Source of the DNA: Chelonoidis abingdonii | Taxonomy: Eukaryota; Chordata; Testudines; Testudinidae | Assembly: GCF_003597395.2 (NCBI RefSeq) | Contig: NC_133770.1 | Coordinates: 91,650,731-91,714,730 of the forward strand | DNA: 64,000 bases | Reading direction: 5' to 3' | Part shown: positions 1 through 13,018 of the stretch, in pieces | Numbering within the stretch: position 1 is the first letter of the stretch | Layout: every line of letters starts with the position of its first letter | The notes under the pieces: generated by a model | Told to the model about the DNA's origin: nothing | The model's input: the letters and a program-made list of their open reading frames with translations, nothing else | The model's database searches: none | Program-made: the position numbers and the translations under genes

Positions 1-1759
1 GGACATTCATGGTTGACATGAGTGGATAATAGTGGCACAGGAATAGAAAGTCTGTTTAACTTGGATAGATTCATTGGTATATCATTGTGAAGGGCCCCAC
101 TGACACATGGGCCAGTGTGGGCCAGGCTGGTAAATAGCCACCGTTCTTTTAGTTGATTACACTGTGCAGTAGGCTTTCATTTCTTTCTTTGCTTGTTTCC
201 ATTAGGAATTGTGTCCTGCATTTTGGACCTTCTAACCCTCTCAGCAGGTTGCTGTTCTAAAGTACTGCTTTCTGCTGCTTAAGTGCCCAAAAAAGGGATT
301 TAGTCTCAAGTTGTAACTATTAGTCTGAATAGCTGTAATGTTTGCCTAGAGCAACAATACCCTCTTCTGAATAGTAGATCTCCATTTTAAATTCTCGGTA
401 GATTAGCTATTAAAAACCTGTGTAATTTTGCTTTTGCAAGTAGATAACATTACCATAGTGTATGTGGTTTTCCCTATATTTCATATGTGGAATACCACAA
501 ATACCTCAACTAGTTACTTGCAAAAACAGCTGCAAAGTTTTTAACAGTAACCAGTGTGCATAAATATGTATCACTTTTTTACTTAATTACTTAGTTTTAT
601 TACAATACTTCTCTGCAATGGAATAAACTGTAAAATGCCTGCACTGAAAATCTGCTTCTTAGAATCTTTGAGGTGACCTTTAATGTATTTTTGTCTTTTT
701 TTTTTTTAAATGTCCTTTTCAAAGAAAAGATGCAATCGTTAATTTGGTCAGCTCTGATGATAGACCTTCGAGATTATATGTGCTGCAGAACGGCAGTTAA
801 AGGAATGGAAAAGTCAATTGAGGCTATTTCTACATAACGGAAAGGGTTTTCCTTGCACAGGCTTTGGAAAAACTCGCTGGAGGTGGACACCTACCACCGT
901 AATCTGATCTGTATTTTTCCCTTTTGTTTCCTTTTCAAATGTCATATGCGGAGAGAAAACTCTCTTTACTGAGGGATAGTGGTAAAAGCCAGTTTCCTTG
1001 TGGAAAAGAGAATTCCACTCTCTTTTTTAAAAAAAATCTTTCTATATTTTTAACGTAATAGGAGGAGGTAAATAAGCTCTTGTTTTTTCATCCAGTAACT
1101 TAAGATGTCTCATTTTATTTCTCAGTAGCCTGGCTGAGGTCTTTCCAAAAGGAGACAGCTTACCTGTGGGTGGTGTAAATCATTTCCGCAGTCAAGACTC
1201 AACGCCAACCATGTTGCATCTGAGTTTTTTAAAGACATTTTTCCATTCCAGTAAAAAGCTTCTCTTTTATTGACTCTCACCATAGCATTAAGTTCAGGAC
1301 ATAAATACACCTTTAGGCAGTTACCAATATTGTGAATCTTTTATAGTGTGTTTTATGAGAACAGGACATATTTTAGTTATGGTTATTTCATGAGTTCATA
1401 TTGGGAGAGAGTTGAATTAGACGTTCAAATTTTAAACCACATATGAAATCAATCTTGAATTGGAGTGAACTGAAAGAGAGATTGTTCTTGCATGTCCAGT
1501 TCACTTTGCAGACAAGGTGCTGGTGCAGTGCATTTCCAGAGGATTGTCTCTACTGACTTTGGTTTATATACTATTCCTCCTGAGTTTGGCCAAATGCTCC
1601 TGAAATGTAAGTTGTTAGTGTCCCTCATTAGTCCATATCTCTTCAACCAGAGCAGCATCATGGTATAGCAGTCCTATTTTTAGGGTTAAGAATTTGCTAT
1701 GGGAAACATTTCTGTGTGATATTAGCTGCTGTAAAGGCCTATTGTATTTAGAAGCAAAA
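1..1759 (+). other. ITGA9 intron, unique-looking sequence
   Basis: AT-rich intron with homopolymer runs near 699 and 1029. No exon, RNA gene or repeat that I recognise. Short open frames on the minus strand at 1122 and 1449 have no recognisable protein content. Confidence 0.6.
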
Positions 1760-2549
1760 GAGATCCTAGCAATGGTACAGGCCCATTCCTAGATGGAAAT
1801 GGTAAAATTTATTAATGATGCAGAAAATGCAGAAGTATTCAATAAATAGTTCTTTTCTGAATTTGAAAAAAATCCCAGAATAATGTACTTGTATCATATG
1901 AAGATAATGAAGGACTTTCCAGTCCATTAGAGTAATTAAGGAGGATGTTAAACAACATCATCTAGCAGTAAACATTTTAAAATCAGCAGGGTGGATAACT
2001 TGTACTCAAGAGTCCTCAAAAGAGTTGACCAAAGAGACCTGCGGATGTTACTATTTTGTAAATCTTGGAATACCTAGGAAATTCCGAAAGACTGGAAGAG
2101 TGCTAATATTGTTCTAATATTAAAAAAAGGCAGGTGTGATGACTTGGGTAGCTATCAGCTATTTAGCCTGATATCAATCTCAGGCAAAATAATGAAAAAG
2201 CTAGTACAGGATGCAACTGAAGAATTAAAGGCTAGGAAGACTATTAATGCCAGTCAATGTGGTTTTATGGTACTTGCCTTGTCAAACAAACTGATTTCAT
2301 TCTTTGAGATTACAATTTTGATAAAGGTAATTGCATAGATGTAATAATATATTTTGACTTAGTACTGCATCACATTCAGATTAAAAGTTAGCACTATGCA
2401 ATATCAATAAAGCACCCATTAAACAGATTAGTAACTGTCTGACATCTCAAAAAATAGTTGCCAGTGGGGAATCGTCATTGAATGTGGGGATGTTTCTACA
2501 GGAGTTCTGCACTGTACTAGTCCCGATGCTATTCAACATTTTCATCAAG

Positions 2550-2925
2550 TATCAGAGGGGTAGCCATGTTAGTCTGGATCTGTAAAAGCAGCAGAGAATC
2601 CTGTGGCACCTTATAGACTAACAGACATTTTGGAGCGTGAGCTTTCGTGGGTGAATACCCACTTCGTCAGACGCAGGTAGTGGAAATTTCNNNNNNNNNN
2701 NNNNNNNNNNNNNNNNNNNNNNNNNNNNNNNNNNNNNNNNNNNNNNNNNNNNNNNNNNNNNNNNNNNNNNNNNNNNNNNNNNNNNNNNNNGCTTGCTTGC
2801 TAGCATATATATACCTGCCCCTGGAAATTTCCACTACCTGCGTCTGACGAAGTGGGTATTCACCCACGAAAGCTCACGCTCCAAAATGTCTGTTAGTCTA
2901 TAAGGTGCCACAGGATTCTCTGCTG
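2550..2925. repeat. Palindromic interspersed repeat inserted in CR1
   Basis: The left arm (about 2584-2690) and the right arm (about 2820-2925) are near-perfect reverse complements around an assembly gap. The arms contain cccacttcgtcagacgcagg and its complement. The insertion is bounded by a 13-bp direct repeat, cattttcatcaag, at 2537-2549 and 2926-2938, and the CR1 reads through once it is removed. The left end carries an extra segment of about 35 bp (tatcagaggggtagcc...) that the right arm lacks. I recognise this unit as very common in turtle genomes but cannot name its class. A 13-bp duplication suggests LINE-type retroposition more than a DNA transposon. Confidence 0.75.
2691..2790. other. 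Assembly gap (100 N)
   Basis: Exactly 100 N, the usual placeholder for a gap of unknown size. It sits at the centre of the palindrome described at 2550-2925, so the true length and content of the loop are unknown. Confidence 0.99.
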
Positions 2926-3319
2926 CATTTTCATCAAGGATCGGGAAGTAAATATAAAATCAGAGCTGATAACATTTGTGGATGAAACAAAGATTAGGAG
3001 AGTGATAAATAATGAGGAGGACACAGCAGTCACACAGAGCAGTTTGGATTGCTTATAAACTGGGCCCATTCAAACAAAGTGTGTCTTAACACAGCCAAAT
3101 TCAAGGACATCTGGGACCAAGGAATGCAGGTCAAACCTACAGAACTGGGAACCATATCCTGGAAAGCAGAGTCTCTGAAAAGGGTATGGGGATCATAGTG
3201 CACAGGCAACTCAACATGACCTCCCGGCGTGATACTGTTGTAAAAAGGTCTAGTGTATTACTTGGATATATAAACAGTGGAGTGGTGAGTAGGGGTGGGG
3301 AGTTGATCTTTGTATACAG

Positions 3320-3629
3320 CAGGGGTTGGCAACCTTTCAGAAGTGGTGTGCTGAGTCTTCATTTCTTCACTTTAATTTAAGGTTTCACGTGCCAGTCATA
3401 CATTTTAACCTTTTTAGAAGGTCTCTTTCTATAAGTCTATAATATATAACTAAACTATTGTTATATGTAAAATAAATAAGATTTCAAAATATTTAAGAAG
3501 CTCCATTTAAAATTAAATTAAAATGCAGAGCCCCCTGGACCAGTGGCCAGGACCTGGGCAGTATGAATGCCATTGAAAATCAGCTCGCGTGCTGCCTTCG
3601 GCACACGTGCCATAGGTTGCCTACCCCGG
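3320..3629. mobile_element. Non-autonomous hAT element with 8-bp target duplication
   Basis: The ends are caggggttggcaacct and aggttgcctaccccgg, imperfect terminal inverted repeats of the hAT type. The flanking 8-bp duplication gtatacag is perfect (3312-3319 and 3630-3637). The 310-bp interior is AT-rich on the left and has no coding sequence. It sits inside the CR1 LINE and is therefore younger than it. Confidence 0.9.
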
Positions 3630-3890
3630 GTATACAGCATTGTAAGACCAATGCTGGAATATTATGTATGGTTATGTGGTCCACATTGTTAAAAAGAATA
3701 TTGAATAATTGGGGAGGGTGCAGAGAAAAGCCACAAAAATAAATTGAAGGCTGGAAAAAATGCCCTATGGTGAGAGACTTGTAATGTTTAATTTGTTTAG
3801 CTTCTCAAAAAAAAAACAGAATGTAGTGGTGACTTGATTATGATGTACAACTACCTTCACTGGGAGAAAATACCAGGCACATAATGCCAG

Positions 3891-6322
3891 TGCCAGAAGG
3901 CTGAGCTCCAGTTAGGAAGAGCTGAGAGGACGGGCTGTGAGAATAGATAGTGATAGAAGAAGAGCTCTGGCTATGAGAGAAGACACCAGAGCTAAGTAGG
4001 GACTTCTGTGTGGTGATTGGCTTTATTTTTGACCTTTAGGGCTGTTAAGAACTATTTTTGCTACTAAACCAGCCCCAGGCAGAAGTGGTGGTAACCCAGA
4101 CTGAAACTTGTGTGTGCAATTGTTAAAGGGCCCTCAAGAATGGGAAACAGAGGCAGGGTGCTGCAGAATGACTTCTGGCCATGAGGGAGTGGTCAGGAAA
4201 CCACTGACCCTGTGATAGCCTTCCATGTTTTATGTGAACCTTGAGAAAACTTTAAATAAATCTTGGTTTGAGTTTGCCATGCATTAGTGATCTGTCACCA
4301 GTTCATTAAAACTCTGTTTGTGTCAGCAATTTGTCCATCAAAGCTTTCTGCAAAGTTTTTTTTCTTTCACTTTCTCTAGATATCTATAAACATTTTTAGA
4401 CTTCTCATTTGGGGAATATGGGAGTTTAGCCTAGGTTAGGTTACCCATTTCTTTTTTTTTATCACTACACCACAAGATAGACCTATGATTTAGTGTAGGC
4501 CATGCCAGCTCCCTCATAAATTTTCTGATAACTCACCTACTCTAAAAAGCATTCTAGCCATCAGTTTGCATTAAAGGAAATTAACTGCTTTTTTGGGTTA
4601 CTTTTCTGTGTAAATAATTATTATTGCAGGGATGTTATGAGTCCATAAATGAGGGAGGACATGTCCAGGAGACAGTGTTTCTAAGATGAGAATCCCTGTT
4701 TCACTCGATTGTGCATAAGTACCCAAAACCAGCCAAAATTTGAAGTTTAAACGTGTAAATTGGAAATCTAACAGCATCACTACCTAGAATACCTTATTTC
4801 AGTAATAATGGTACAGTAATTTTACAGCGCCATTTCACTCTACAGAATTACTGCCTTCTAGAGTTACCGTCTGGTCTGATGAACCTGTGATGGTTTTATT
4901 AGTGCTTATTTGTGGAAGTCTGGTTTATTTTAAAGTCATTGGAATTTTAAGGGAAAGCTGTTTTGTTTTTCTCCTGTTCCCACTGAGAAACACCCATTCT
5001 TCCTGTTCCCTTCAACTTTTTGAACCAATTGCTCTTTGTCATATCATGCTATGTCTCCTAGCCTAAACATCTCAAAAACCCAGTCCGACTATTCCGGTTG
5101 TAAGATTGTGGAGCAAGAGAATATTACCGGATGTGTCTCTTCATGATTGTCCCTCCCGTAGGTGTACAGAGAGCAGGCCTGCGAACTTTGACTTCAGCAT
5201 GGCCAGGATTTCACTCTGAGGCTTTGCAGGACTTAAACGTTAGATGGTTCATGAGGTTTCTGAAAGGTATTTTGATTTATTTTAACAGTGGTCTATTTTC
5301 ATTTAGATCTTGTGCTGGTTTGAAGCATATGATAGAATCAAGAGGCTGTAGTGAGAAAAACACGATCCTGTGACTCTTGTGACAATTAGGAAACAGAAGA
5401 AGCAGAATGGAAGTCAGAAGGAGGCAGGAGTAGTAGTGCAGAATGTTGATGAGGTGTTGATCAGTATACAGGGACTAAGCTATGTGCAGTACCTAATCCT
5501 TGCAGTAATCTGTGAAGAATGTTCTACACCAGACACTACAGATACATTTCCTTTTGATCTTATTTATATTTCTCCTCCCAGCATTATTACCTAGCAGATA
5601 GGATTACAAAATAGTGAATGAGGATTGTCACTTTAGAGATCAGTCATGTCAAATACTAGATGGTTTGCCCCTTCCTTCCACTGTCCTGAGTCATAGGCAC
5701 GTACTAAAACCACAATGCAAGAGAACGAACAGTTCATGGTGGAGTTGGAAAGCTCAATACCTCTCACTGAGGGTAGATGGCACCCTCTGTATATTCGCAC
5801 TGTGGTCCCCTCATAAGGTTTCATTTAGCTTTGAGCATTTAATTATGTGTGACGTGATTAGATCTATCATTGTTCTGGATATGCTGTATGGCTTAAATAT
5901 CCAGGACTTTTAAAAATCGCATCTAAACAGACTCCTTTCCCAATCCAATTTTAACAGCATGAATTTATCACTATGGTCAAAATACAGCCTCAAAATTAAC
6001 ACATCCTTCTTACAAACACAGCCTGTCATAATACTGGAACTAAAGTATGTATATAGTGAGTTTCTAGGTGGGATCTCTATGGTTAAGGCTTTAAGGCAGT
6101 TTGCACTTTAACCTATTATCATTTGCTCATATAAATTAACAAACTGTTTGTAGTAAGCAAATTACTGACGAATGCTGCCTTGTCTGCTGATAGACTTTGA
6201 TTTTTATGAATTGCTTCATTGTTCTAAATTTATTCAAATACTTCATCTACCAAAATTTCAGCCTGTAGATGGGTTGAGAATTTGGATTACTGCCTGTGTC
6301 CGCTATTGGTGATAGGATAAGG
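3891..6322 (+). other. ITGA9 intron, no recognised element
   Basis: Mostly AT-rich intron. Overlapping short open frames around 5131-5913 have no recognisable domain and no good exon boundaries in frame with ITGA9. I see no RNA gene. Confidence 0.55.
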
Positions 6323-6534
6323 CAGGGGTTCTCAGACTTTTGTACTGGTGACCCCTTTCACACAGCAAACCTCTGAGTGCGACCCCCCTTATACATTAAA
6401 AACAGTTTTTTATATATTTTGCTGGAGGCAAAACGGCGTTTGGGGTGGAGCCTGACAGCTTGCCGCAACCTCCTCCCCCATGTAATGCCCTCGCGACCCC
6501 CTGAGGGGTCCCGATCCCCAGTTTGAGAACGCTG
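6323..6534. mobile_element. Non-autonomous hAT element
   Basis: The terminal inverted repeats caggggttctcagac and gtttgagaacgctg flank a 212-bp interior rich in C runs. The 8-bp flanks ggataagg (6315-6322) and tgataagg (6535-6542) agree at 7 of 8 bases, as expected for a hAT target duplication. No transposase sequence is present. Confidence 0.85.
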
Positions 6535-9500
6535 TGATAAGGTAACTTGATATGTTGCTTCTCTTCTTTGATTGGTCGAGTGTAACTAATACGGATTGGG
6601 GAGTCATGATCATGTCACTGGGCCTTTGATTCTCTCTGGAGAGGGGAGAGTAGTTTGTGGAGATAGAAGCCAGATTGGCTGGTTTAGGGAAACTTGAAGA
6701 GATCTTAAACTTTTTCCCTTTTTTGGCCACTTGGGTCAGGCCTTACCTGAAACATCGCTAGTAGATAGATAGTCTATGCAGTGGGCTGGAGACAGATTTA
6801 AAATGAATACTTTATAAGTGCACTGAAATGAAGTGTGGATGTGTAGTCCACAGCAAGGTTTTTGTGTGTCTAATTTTATAGCTCTGTACTAAAGCTCTGT
6901 CCAGAGGTTTTGCATGATCCTGTGTGTGAAGGGTTCAATCTCATACCTTTTAAATCCCATTTAACTGATTAGCAATGGGTCTTTGGCCTAAGATTTTCCC
7001 CATGGGCACTATATTTGTTGTACAGCAATATTTTCATATATCTACCAAAGTTATTTATTAATTATACTAGTCTCCAATTTTTTTTTATCACCATTCACTG
7101 CAGTCATTGTCACAAACAAATTAATAATTGTGGCATGAGTGTAAACGTACAATTCCTCTTACTCCCTCATCATCATGGCTCTGGTCAGTTCTTGTGCTGT
7201 GTGTTGAAGTTTCTCGTAGAGAACAATAGTTTGTATATACCCAGGCTATTTTGTTTTTATTGACTAGTCTCTAGTTTACTCTCAGCGTTCACCACAATGA
7301 CTGGCACACAATACCCCACGGTGTGAATGTGTGCTCCCAGTCCTAGTTGAGAGGGTGTGGCTGGATCCCTATGAGAGCCGTTCATCAGGACTCGGACTCT
7401 GAAGTCTGGAGAACATTTTGTCAGATTGTTGCTTTGTTGCATTATGTAGAATTGCTCTATTTTTAGCTGCCTTTTACTTGGCGTCAGCACACAGTGAACA
7501 AGTGAAGCAGCATTGATTTTAGACACTGTGTAAAATCCAGGGGACAGTCCTAATATAAGGACCCACATTCACAGCTTCACTGTTGCAGTGAGGCACTTCT
7601 GCTGGCAGACCATGGTGATCTGCCGCAGATAAATATTCTCCTTGGGAAAGCTGACTGGGAAAATCAGGATGTTGGTTAAGTAGACGTTGGCTACGGACTT
7701 GAAATTTGTTATCGGTGCACATTTAGTATGAGCAAAACTTTTCACATTGTGAACATGAAAACTGATTTTCTAATCTGCTGAAACATTCATGAATATTTTT
7801 TCCCTACTGTTCATTTGGATCTAATAATTCAGAACTTTCAAAAAAGTTTTACCTTTTGAGTTTATTTTCTAGCCAAAGCTGATTTCCTTGCATATAGTTT
7901 GAGGGCAAAAAAGCACAGCCATTTTCAGATGAGAGGAGGGTGAATAATAAATTGCAACTATTATTAAAAAAAAAGAAAAGAAAATATTTCATCTTTTTCT
8001 GAACAGCTGTACCACACAGGTGGGGTTTGAATGTTGATATTTGGCATGGAAATAGCTCTCATGGGCAACTGCAATGGCTTTTAAAATATAAAGGGCAGAA
8101 AGACCCTTGTACTATCTAACTCTATCTATATATTTTTCAAATTCCATTACCAAAATAAATTATGATAATAAATATCTGCCACCTCCATTTAATAGTGGAA
8201 GAAAAGACACATGATATCTCTTTCCCCCTCTCACCTCCATTCCAGAGTTTGTGTCTCTACTCCCATGGTTGAATGAAGGAGCAATATTTTTGCATGTAGA
8301 TCATTTCAATAGTGGTAATTTCAAAAAATAATCTTTCTTCCTTTTGGTAGCATGCCAATGGAGATGATAAATGCCATCCTTCTGAAGTAGTCAGACTCTT
8401 ATCTCAATTACATTCATAGAAACACACTTCATCAATAAACTCTTTCTTTGCATATCGCTTTCTGTATAAGATTTCCAAGGGCTTTATTGTCAGCTGCTAA
8501 ACTGAATTAAAATAGGATTGGTGACGATATTATGGTTGCCATCGCTTCACCCGTGCATATCCTCTTGTCCTGTAGATTGTTCTCCTGGCTCTTCTTCCTG
8601 ACTCACAGCAATGTAAAACTTTTTTTTTTCATTCAGCTGTTTTATTTATGACATTGGGATTAAACAGAACCCTTATATTTGCCCTGTACATGTGTTTTCA
8701 GTAAAGCAGTATTGATGGGAGGCTTCTTAACACAGCATTGTTGTAGAGGTCATCAGCTGGATATTGTCAAGGATCCAGGTCTGGGTCTTATTTTAAAGTA
8801 AAGCAGTGTTCAAAATGCTTTAATTGTGTTTTGTAGCAGTCTAGATTTTTGCCTTTTTTGAGATTTCAACCATATCGTCATCTACCTCAGCCTATCTCTG
8901 GATTCTGGAACATTCGTAGTATCAGTGTTTGGATAAGTAAACTGCCTCCAAAAATTATGAACTCATGTTTTTCACATGTTGCTAACCAGGGAGACAGGTT
9001 GATCTTGCTTGTCCATGTGGGTTTAATCTACTGGTTTTACTGTATGTCAGTCCAGTGACCAGCTGGATATGTCTCTCTATTTGTAATGACTCATTTAATA
9101 TACATATAAATATAGGCCGAGAGCAAGATAGAGACCAGGCAGTTTGTTATGCTATTTTGGAAAACAGCACTGTTTGCATTATACATCCTGATCTTGTACC
9201 AAATCTGTCATTATACAGAATGACTGAAAAACCAAGGATATGAGACTCATTATCGACTTTGTATACTCAGGACTGTTTGTGTAGATTATATAGTTATCAG
9301 TTTTTTGGAAGGAAAGGTAGTTTACAAAGAGATATGTAGTTAGGTTATAAATAACTGTATAATACAGCATTTGATATTATTTTTAAACAACCTTAAAAGA
9401 TGTACTATATAAAGAGAAATTGATGGGTCTATAGAGAATCTTTTGTTAGCAGTATATTAAATGTGGTAACTTCCCTCAAAAAGTAAGTATACATGTTAAC

Positions 9501-10239
9501 ACATGCAGATTCTGATTTAATTGTCTTATCTCAATAGAGGCTTCCAGCCCTCATCAGAATTTATGAAAGCTTAAGAAAGGGCTTAAAATAAATATTGTAC
9601 TACCTGTGTTCATTCCTGGAGTCTCTTCCTTTATATTTTTCCCAAGTTCAGGCCTGATTCTGACAAGTGCTTATCACCTTTCGGACTCTCATATGGAACC
9701 AACCTAACAAGGGATCTGTCCGTCTACATAGGTAGGAGAGGGCAAACTGTACAATGCACCTGGCATCGCTGCCAAAATCAGCTTGAGCTCTGAAAGGCAG
9801 CTTCTCCAGAAAAGACTGAAAAGTTTCAAAACCTCAAGGTCAGGAGATGTTCCCTTTCCTTGCTACCTTTTTTTTTTTTTTTTTAAAGAAGCATTCTCTC
9901 ACCAAGTGGCTACAAAATGGGAAAAAGGTACAGATGACAAAAAATTTGTTAAAAAGAAATTTGGGCACTGAAGAGACTTGGCATTCAAAGAAATTACAGG
10001 CGGGAACATTAAAAAATGACACGAGCAGCATCCAGAATTTAATCACAAAGTCTTCAATAATGAACTATAAAGTAAAAGTCAGAATGAATGCACCAACTAA
10101 CAGCAAAACATAATAGTCACTTAAAAACCAAAATCTACCTGCATTGACATCAGCAGAGTTGTGTTTGGGGCATATTTGGCTCACTGAGTTTTCTCCTTAT
10201 TGATCATTCTTTAAGAACTTTCAGCAATATGCAATTGCC
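6535..10239 (+). other. ITGA9 intron, no recognised element
   Basis: AT-rich intron. It contains a 17-T run at 9868-9884 and an A-rich patch near 7965-7985. No exon or named repeat could be supported. The open frames here look like chance or antisense of T-rich tracts. Confidence 0.5.
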
Positions 10240-10426
10240 AAGTATTAGTAATGCTTTATATGTTATAACAATAACTAACTCTTTCTCTCAACTCTACTGG
10301 GAGGCAAATATGTAAATATTATCATTATCATCCCCAATTAGCTGATTGGGAATCTGAGGCAAAGGGTGAAGTGACTTGCCCAAGTTCATGGAGTAAGTCT
10401 ATAACACAACTGGGATTAGAACTCAG
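10240..10426 (+). repeat. MIR-like SINE
   Basis: The order of motifs is that of MIR/CORE-SINEs in sense orientation: a stretch near atcattatcatcccc, then tgaggcaaagggtgaagtga, cttgcccaagttcatgg and tgggattagaactcag. It is old and diverged, with approximate ends. Confidence 0.75.
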
Positions 10427-12838
10427 AACTAGAACTGGTTGAAGTTGTTCATCAAAGTGATAGTCTAATGAAAAATGCTTTGTTCACAAAACTGAAAATT
10501 TTCTCCCTGGCTGCTTGCCTGGCAGGCTCTTGTCAATTTAACTTCTTGCCGGTGAGACTGACAAAAGCTGTCCTGGAGCTCTGCCAAGGCAGAGAGCCTT
10601 GACACTCTGCTTCCCCAGACAGAGTGCCCAGCATCCCAGCTGTCTGCCTCTCCAGCTCCCAGAGCTGCTTGGGACCAGGGAGGCTGAAAGTGACAAGAGC
10701 CTTTCTGGTGCGCAGCTGGGAAGCCAAACAATTCTGTTTTGCTTCTTCCAAATCAGATTTTTTTTCTTGAAAACCTTCCTGTGAACAATGTTGCATTGTT
10801 GCCATTTTGTCCTGTGTTTGGGATCACTCCTCTCCTCTCCCAACCATGACATTTTTCACAGGAAAGGATTTCCATTTTCCAGCCAGCTCTACTCAGAACT
10901 TCTCAACTCTCCATGTGCTTTTTCTTCCAAGGTGTGACGTGGCCCAGTGCTTATGATGTTACCCTTTGGTTTCAGTTGTATGTGTAATACAAGACTTTCC
11001 TTCAGCTTCTCCTTTTTTTCCAATGGTGCCTATACCCACATTTGTAAGGATAACTTCCTGCCCTGTGGGAAACATCTGTGTGAAAAGACTTTCACATTCT
11101 GGGAAGAGAATAGGAAGCGTTCTGCTTTTCCAAACTGCAACTCTGAACAGCTTTTGGGGATGTGAATCCTATAAGTTCACTTTTCACTTTTCATTTTCTA
11201 TTTTAAACTTCAGAATTCTTCACAGTATGTATAATGATTAAAGTGTAGCAACAAAGAAATGTTTGTGTACTTTGACTTTGTTAAGCATCACAAGATCATA
11301 AAAGAAAACAGAAGTGAGTATTATTGGAACATTAGGCCTCTTGACTGAATTCAGATGCTATTAATTACACACAAAGTAGCCAAAAGTACACTACATGTGA
11401 TTTAGCCTACTGTATTAGCCTTTTAAGTTCTACTTCAGCCTTGGAACAGTATGTCTTTTTTTCCCCCCTTCCCTTCTTGCCATGCCAGTGTCTACTGTAC
11501 ACTATATGAAAAGAATAGCTTACAGCTACAATGAAGGCCACATCTTTTCTGAGAAATGTGTGTAAACCTGTGTTACATCTGCCATTTGCTTGAGAGATGC
11601 CTGATTTCAGGTGTCCTCTGCTGGGCATCTAAGTGGGCTCCTGAACTTAGAGTGGGAGGCGCAGCAGTATAGATATGACAAAGCTGGAGCTAGCATCCTA
11701 GAATTCACTTTTTCAAAAGAGAATTCTGTAGGGAGAGGGCCAGGGCACCTCTACTGGTGTTACAGACTGCCATCAAATAGGTCAGGTGGAAGTGGGAGGG
11801 CAAACTGGCCAGTAGATAAGGGAGGTGGCCCAGGAGAGTAGAATGGATAGATTGTGGGGAGCAGAGACTTGTATGTGTGTAAAATTCAAAGTAAAAGTTC
11901 CTGGGAGTGAGGGTTTAAGACGGGGCTTGGCACTGAGTGATGTACACAGTCACGGGGAGTGTTGCATTCACCAGGGCAACCAAGTTGTTTAACCATTTAT
12001 TCATTTTATTTAACCAGGTGCTTGAAGGAGGAATAAACATTTATTGTTTTGCTCCCTTTGCTCTACTGAATTTTGTAATTGGAGCAGGCTTAGGTCCCAA
12101 ATGGCTTATCTGGATATAGAGAATTTTGGGGCAGGCTGAATGGTAATGATCATTCATTATAAATTATCATAAATGATCAGATGTTAATGTGGGAATATTC
12201 AGTGCAATGCTTTATTGTAGAACTATGCAGTGTGATATCATTTATGCAAATATGAACATGCAGATTCATAAAATATGCAATTGCTATTTTCTTTATATAG
12301 AATCATCAAATTGGTGGATTGTGGCCTTAATAGGTTTGCCTTTGGGGAAGAAGTGAATGTAGGCCTTAGATAGAAGTTACATATGGGTTAATTATGAATT
12401 TCTGATTACTGTGTGCAGGTGGACATCAACACAATTGCATTGTACATTATACCATAGCCATTATGTTATTTCCTATACTTGTATTGAAAATATTGTTTTG
12501 CATATCTGAAACTTGAAAAAGTGTCTAGAACCTGGGATAGGTGCTTGTTTAGAGATAAAAGGAAAATAAACATTTCAGGGTTGTGCTTTAAAATTAGGCT
12601 CTTATTTAGGCACCTAAATCAGAAGGGCACTTTTCAGAAGCAGAAAGTATGCAAAAATTCCAGCGGTATCTACGGGTTTGGGGAAGGGCTGAAGGCCACA
12701 GGAGGAAATTGGGAGTTGTTGCAGGGAAGGAAATGCAGAAGGAAGAGAGCCTGGAGCATCACAAAAATGGGGAAAGGGGAAACAAACTGAGAACGGACTT
12801 GAGAAGGAAGAGAAACAAAAGGCAGAAATTACACACAC
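10427..12838 (+). other. ITGA9 intron with a GC-richer block
   Basis: 10480-10800 is clearly GC-richer than its surroundings (dense ctgcc, ccagct and gagctg words) and may be a fragment of a turtle DNA transposon, but I could not find paired ends. 12570-12640 contains the words ttaggcacctaaat and gcacttttcag, resembling an ancient amniote repeat. An imperfect AT-rich palindrome lies near 12144-12180. No exon is seen. Confidence 0.45.
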
Positions 12839-13018
12839 AATAGCTCAGTGGTTTGAGCATTGGCCTGCTAAACCCAGGGTTGTGAGTTCTATCCCTGAGG
12901 GGGCCATTTAGGGAACGGGTAAAAATCTGTCTGGGGATTGGTCCTGCTTTGAGCAGGGGATTGGACTAGATGACCTTCTGAGGTCCCTTCCAACCGTAAT
13001 CTTCTATGATTCTATGAA
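12839..13018 (+). mobile_element. tRNA-derived SINE of the turtle Cry type
   Basis: The 5' part is tRNA-like. An A box (tagctcagtgg, 12841-12851) is followed 32 bp later by a degenerate B box (gagttctatcc, 12884-12894), the internal RNA polymerase III promoter. The 3' part (ctagatgaccttctgaggtc, cttccaacc) and the ending in ctatgattctatgaa match the 3' tail of CR1 LINEs, which would supply the reverse transcriptase in trans. This combination is the tortoise Pol III/SINE (Cry) family of cryptodiran turtles. It is the best single clue to the organism. Confidence 0.88.

Larger units (their letters stand above)
1760..3890 (+). mobile_element. CR1 LINE, decayed, reverse-transcriptase part to near the 3' end
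   Basis: The sequence follows the order of turtle CR1 ORF2 on the + strand: a weak start near 1760-1860, reverse-transcriptase motifs at about 2090-2340 (a frame carrying LGSYQLFSLISISGKIMKKL and later SQCGF), and the C-terminal part at about 2940-3300 and 3640-3890. Many stops and indels break the frame, so it encodes nothing. Two later insertions split it: a palindromic repeat at 2550-2925 and a hAT element at 3320-3629. Without them the flanking CR1 sequence is continuous. Both boundaries are approximate. It lies in the sense direction of ITGA9. Confidence 0.82.

Noticed and set aside
2618..2867. Open frames across the N gap
   Set aside because: They are made of repeat arms and unknown bases. 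The two strands give the same peptide only because the repeat is palindromic.
12841..12913. Possible tRNA gene
   Set aside because: A and B boxes are present, but the cloverleaf is degenerate and the sequence continues into a CR1-like tail. It is a SINE head.
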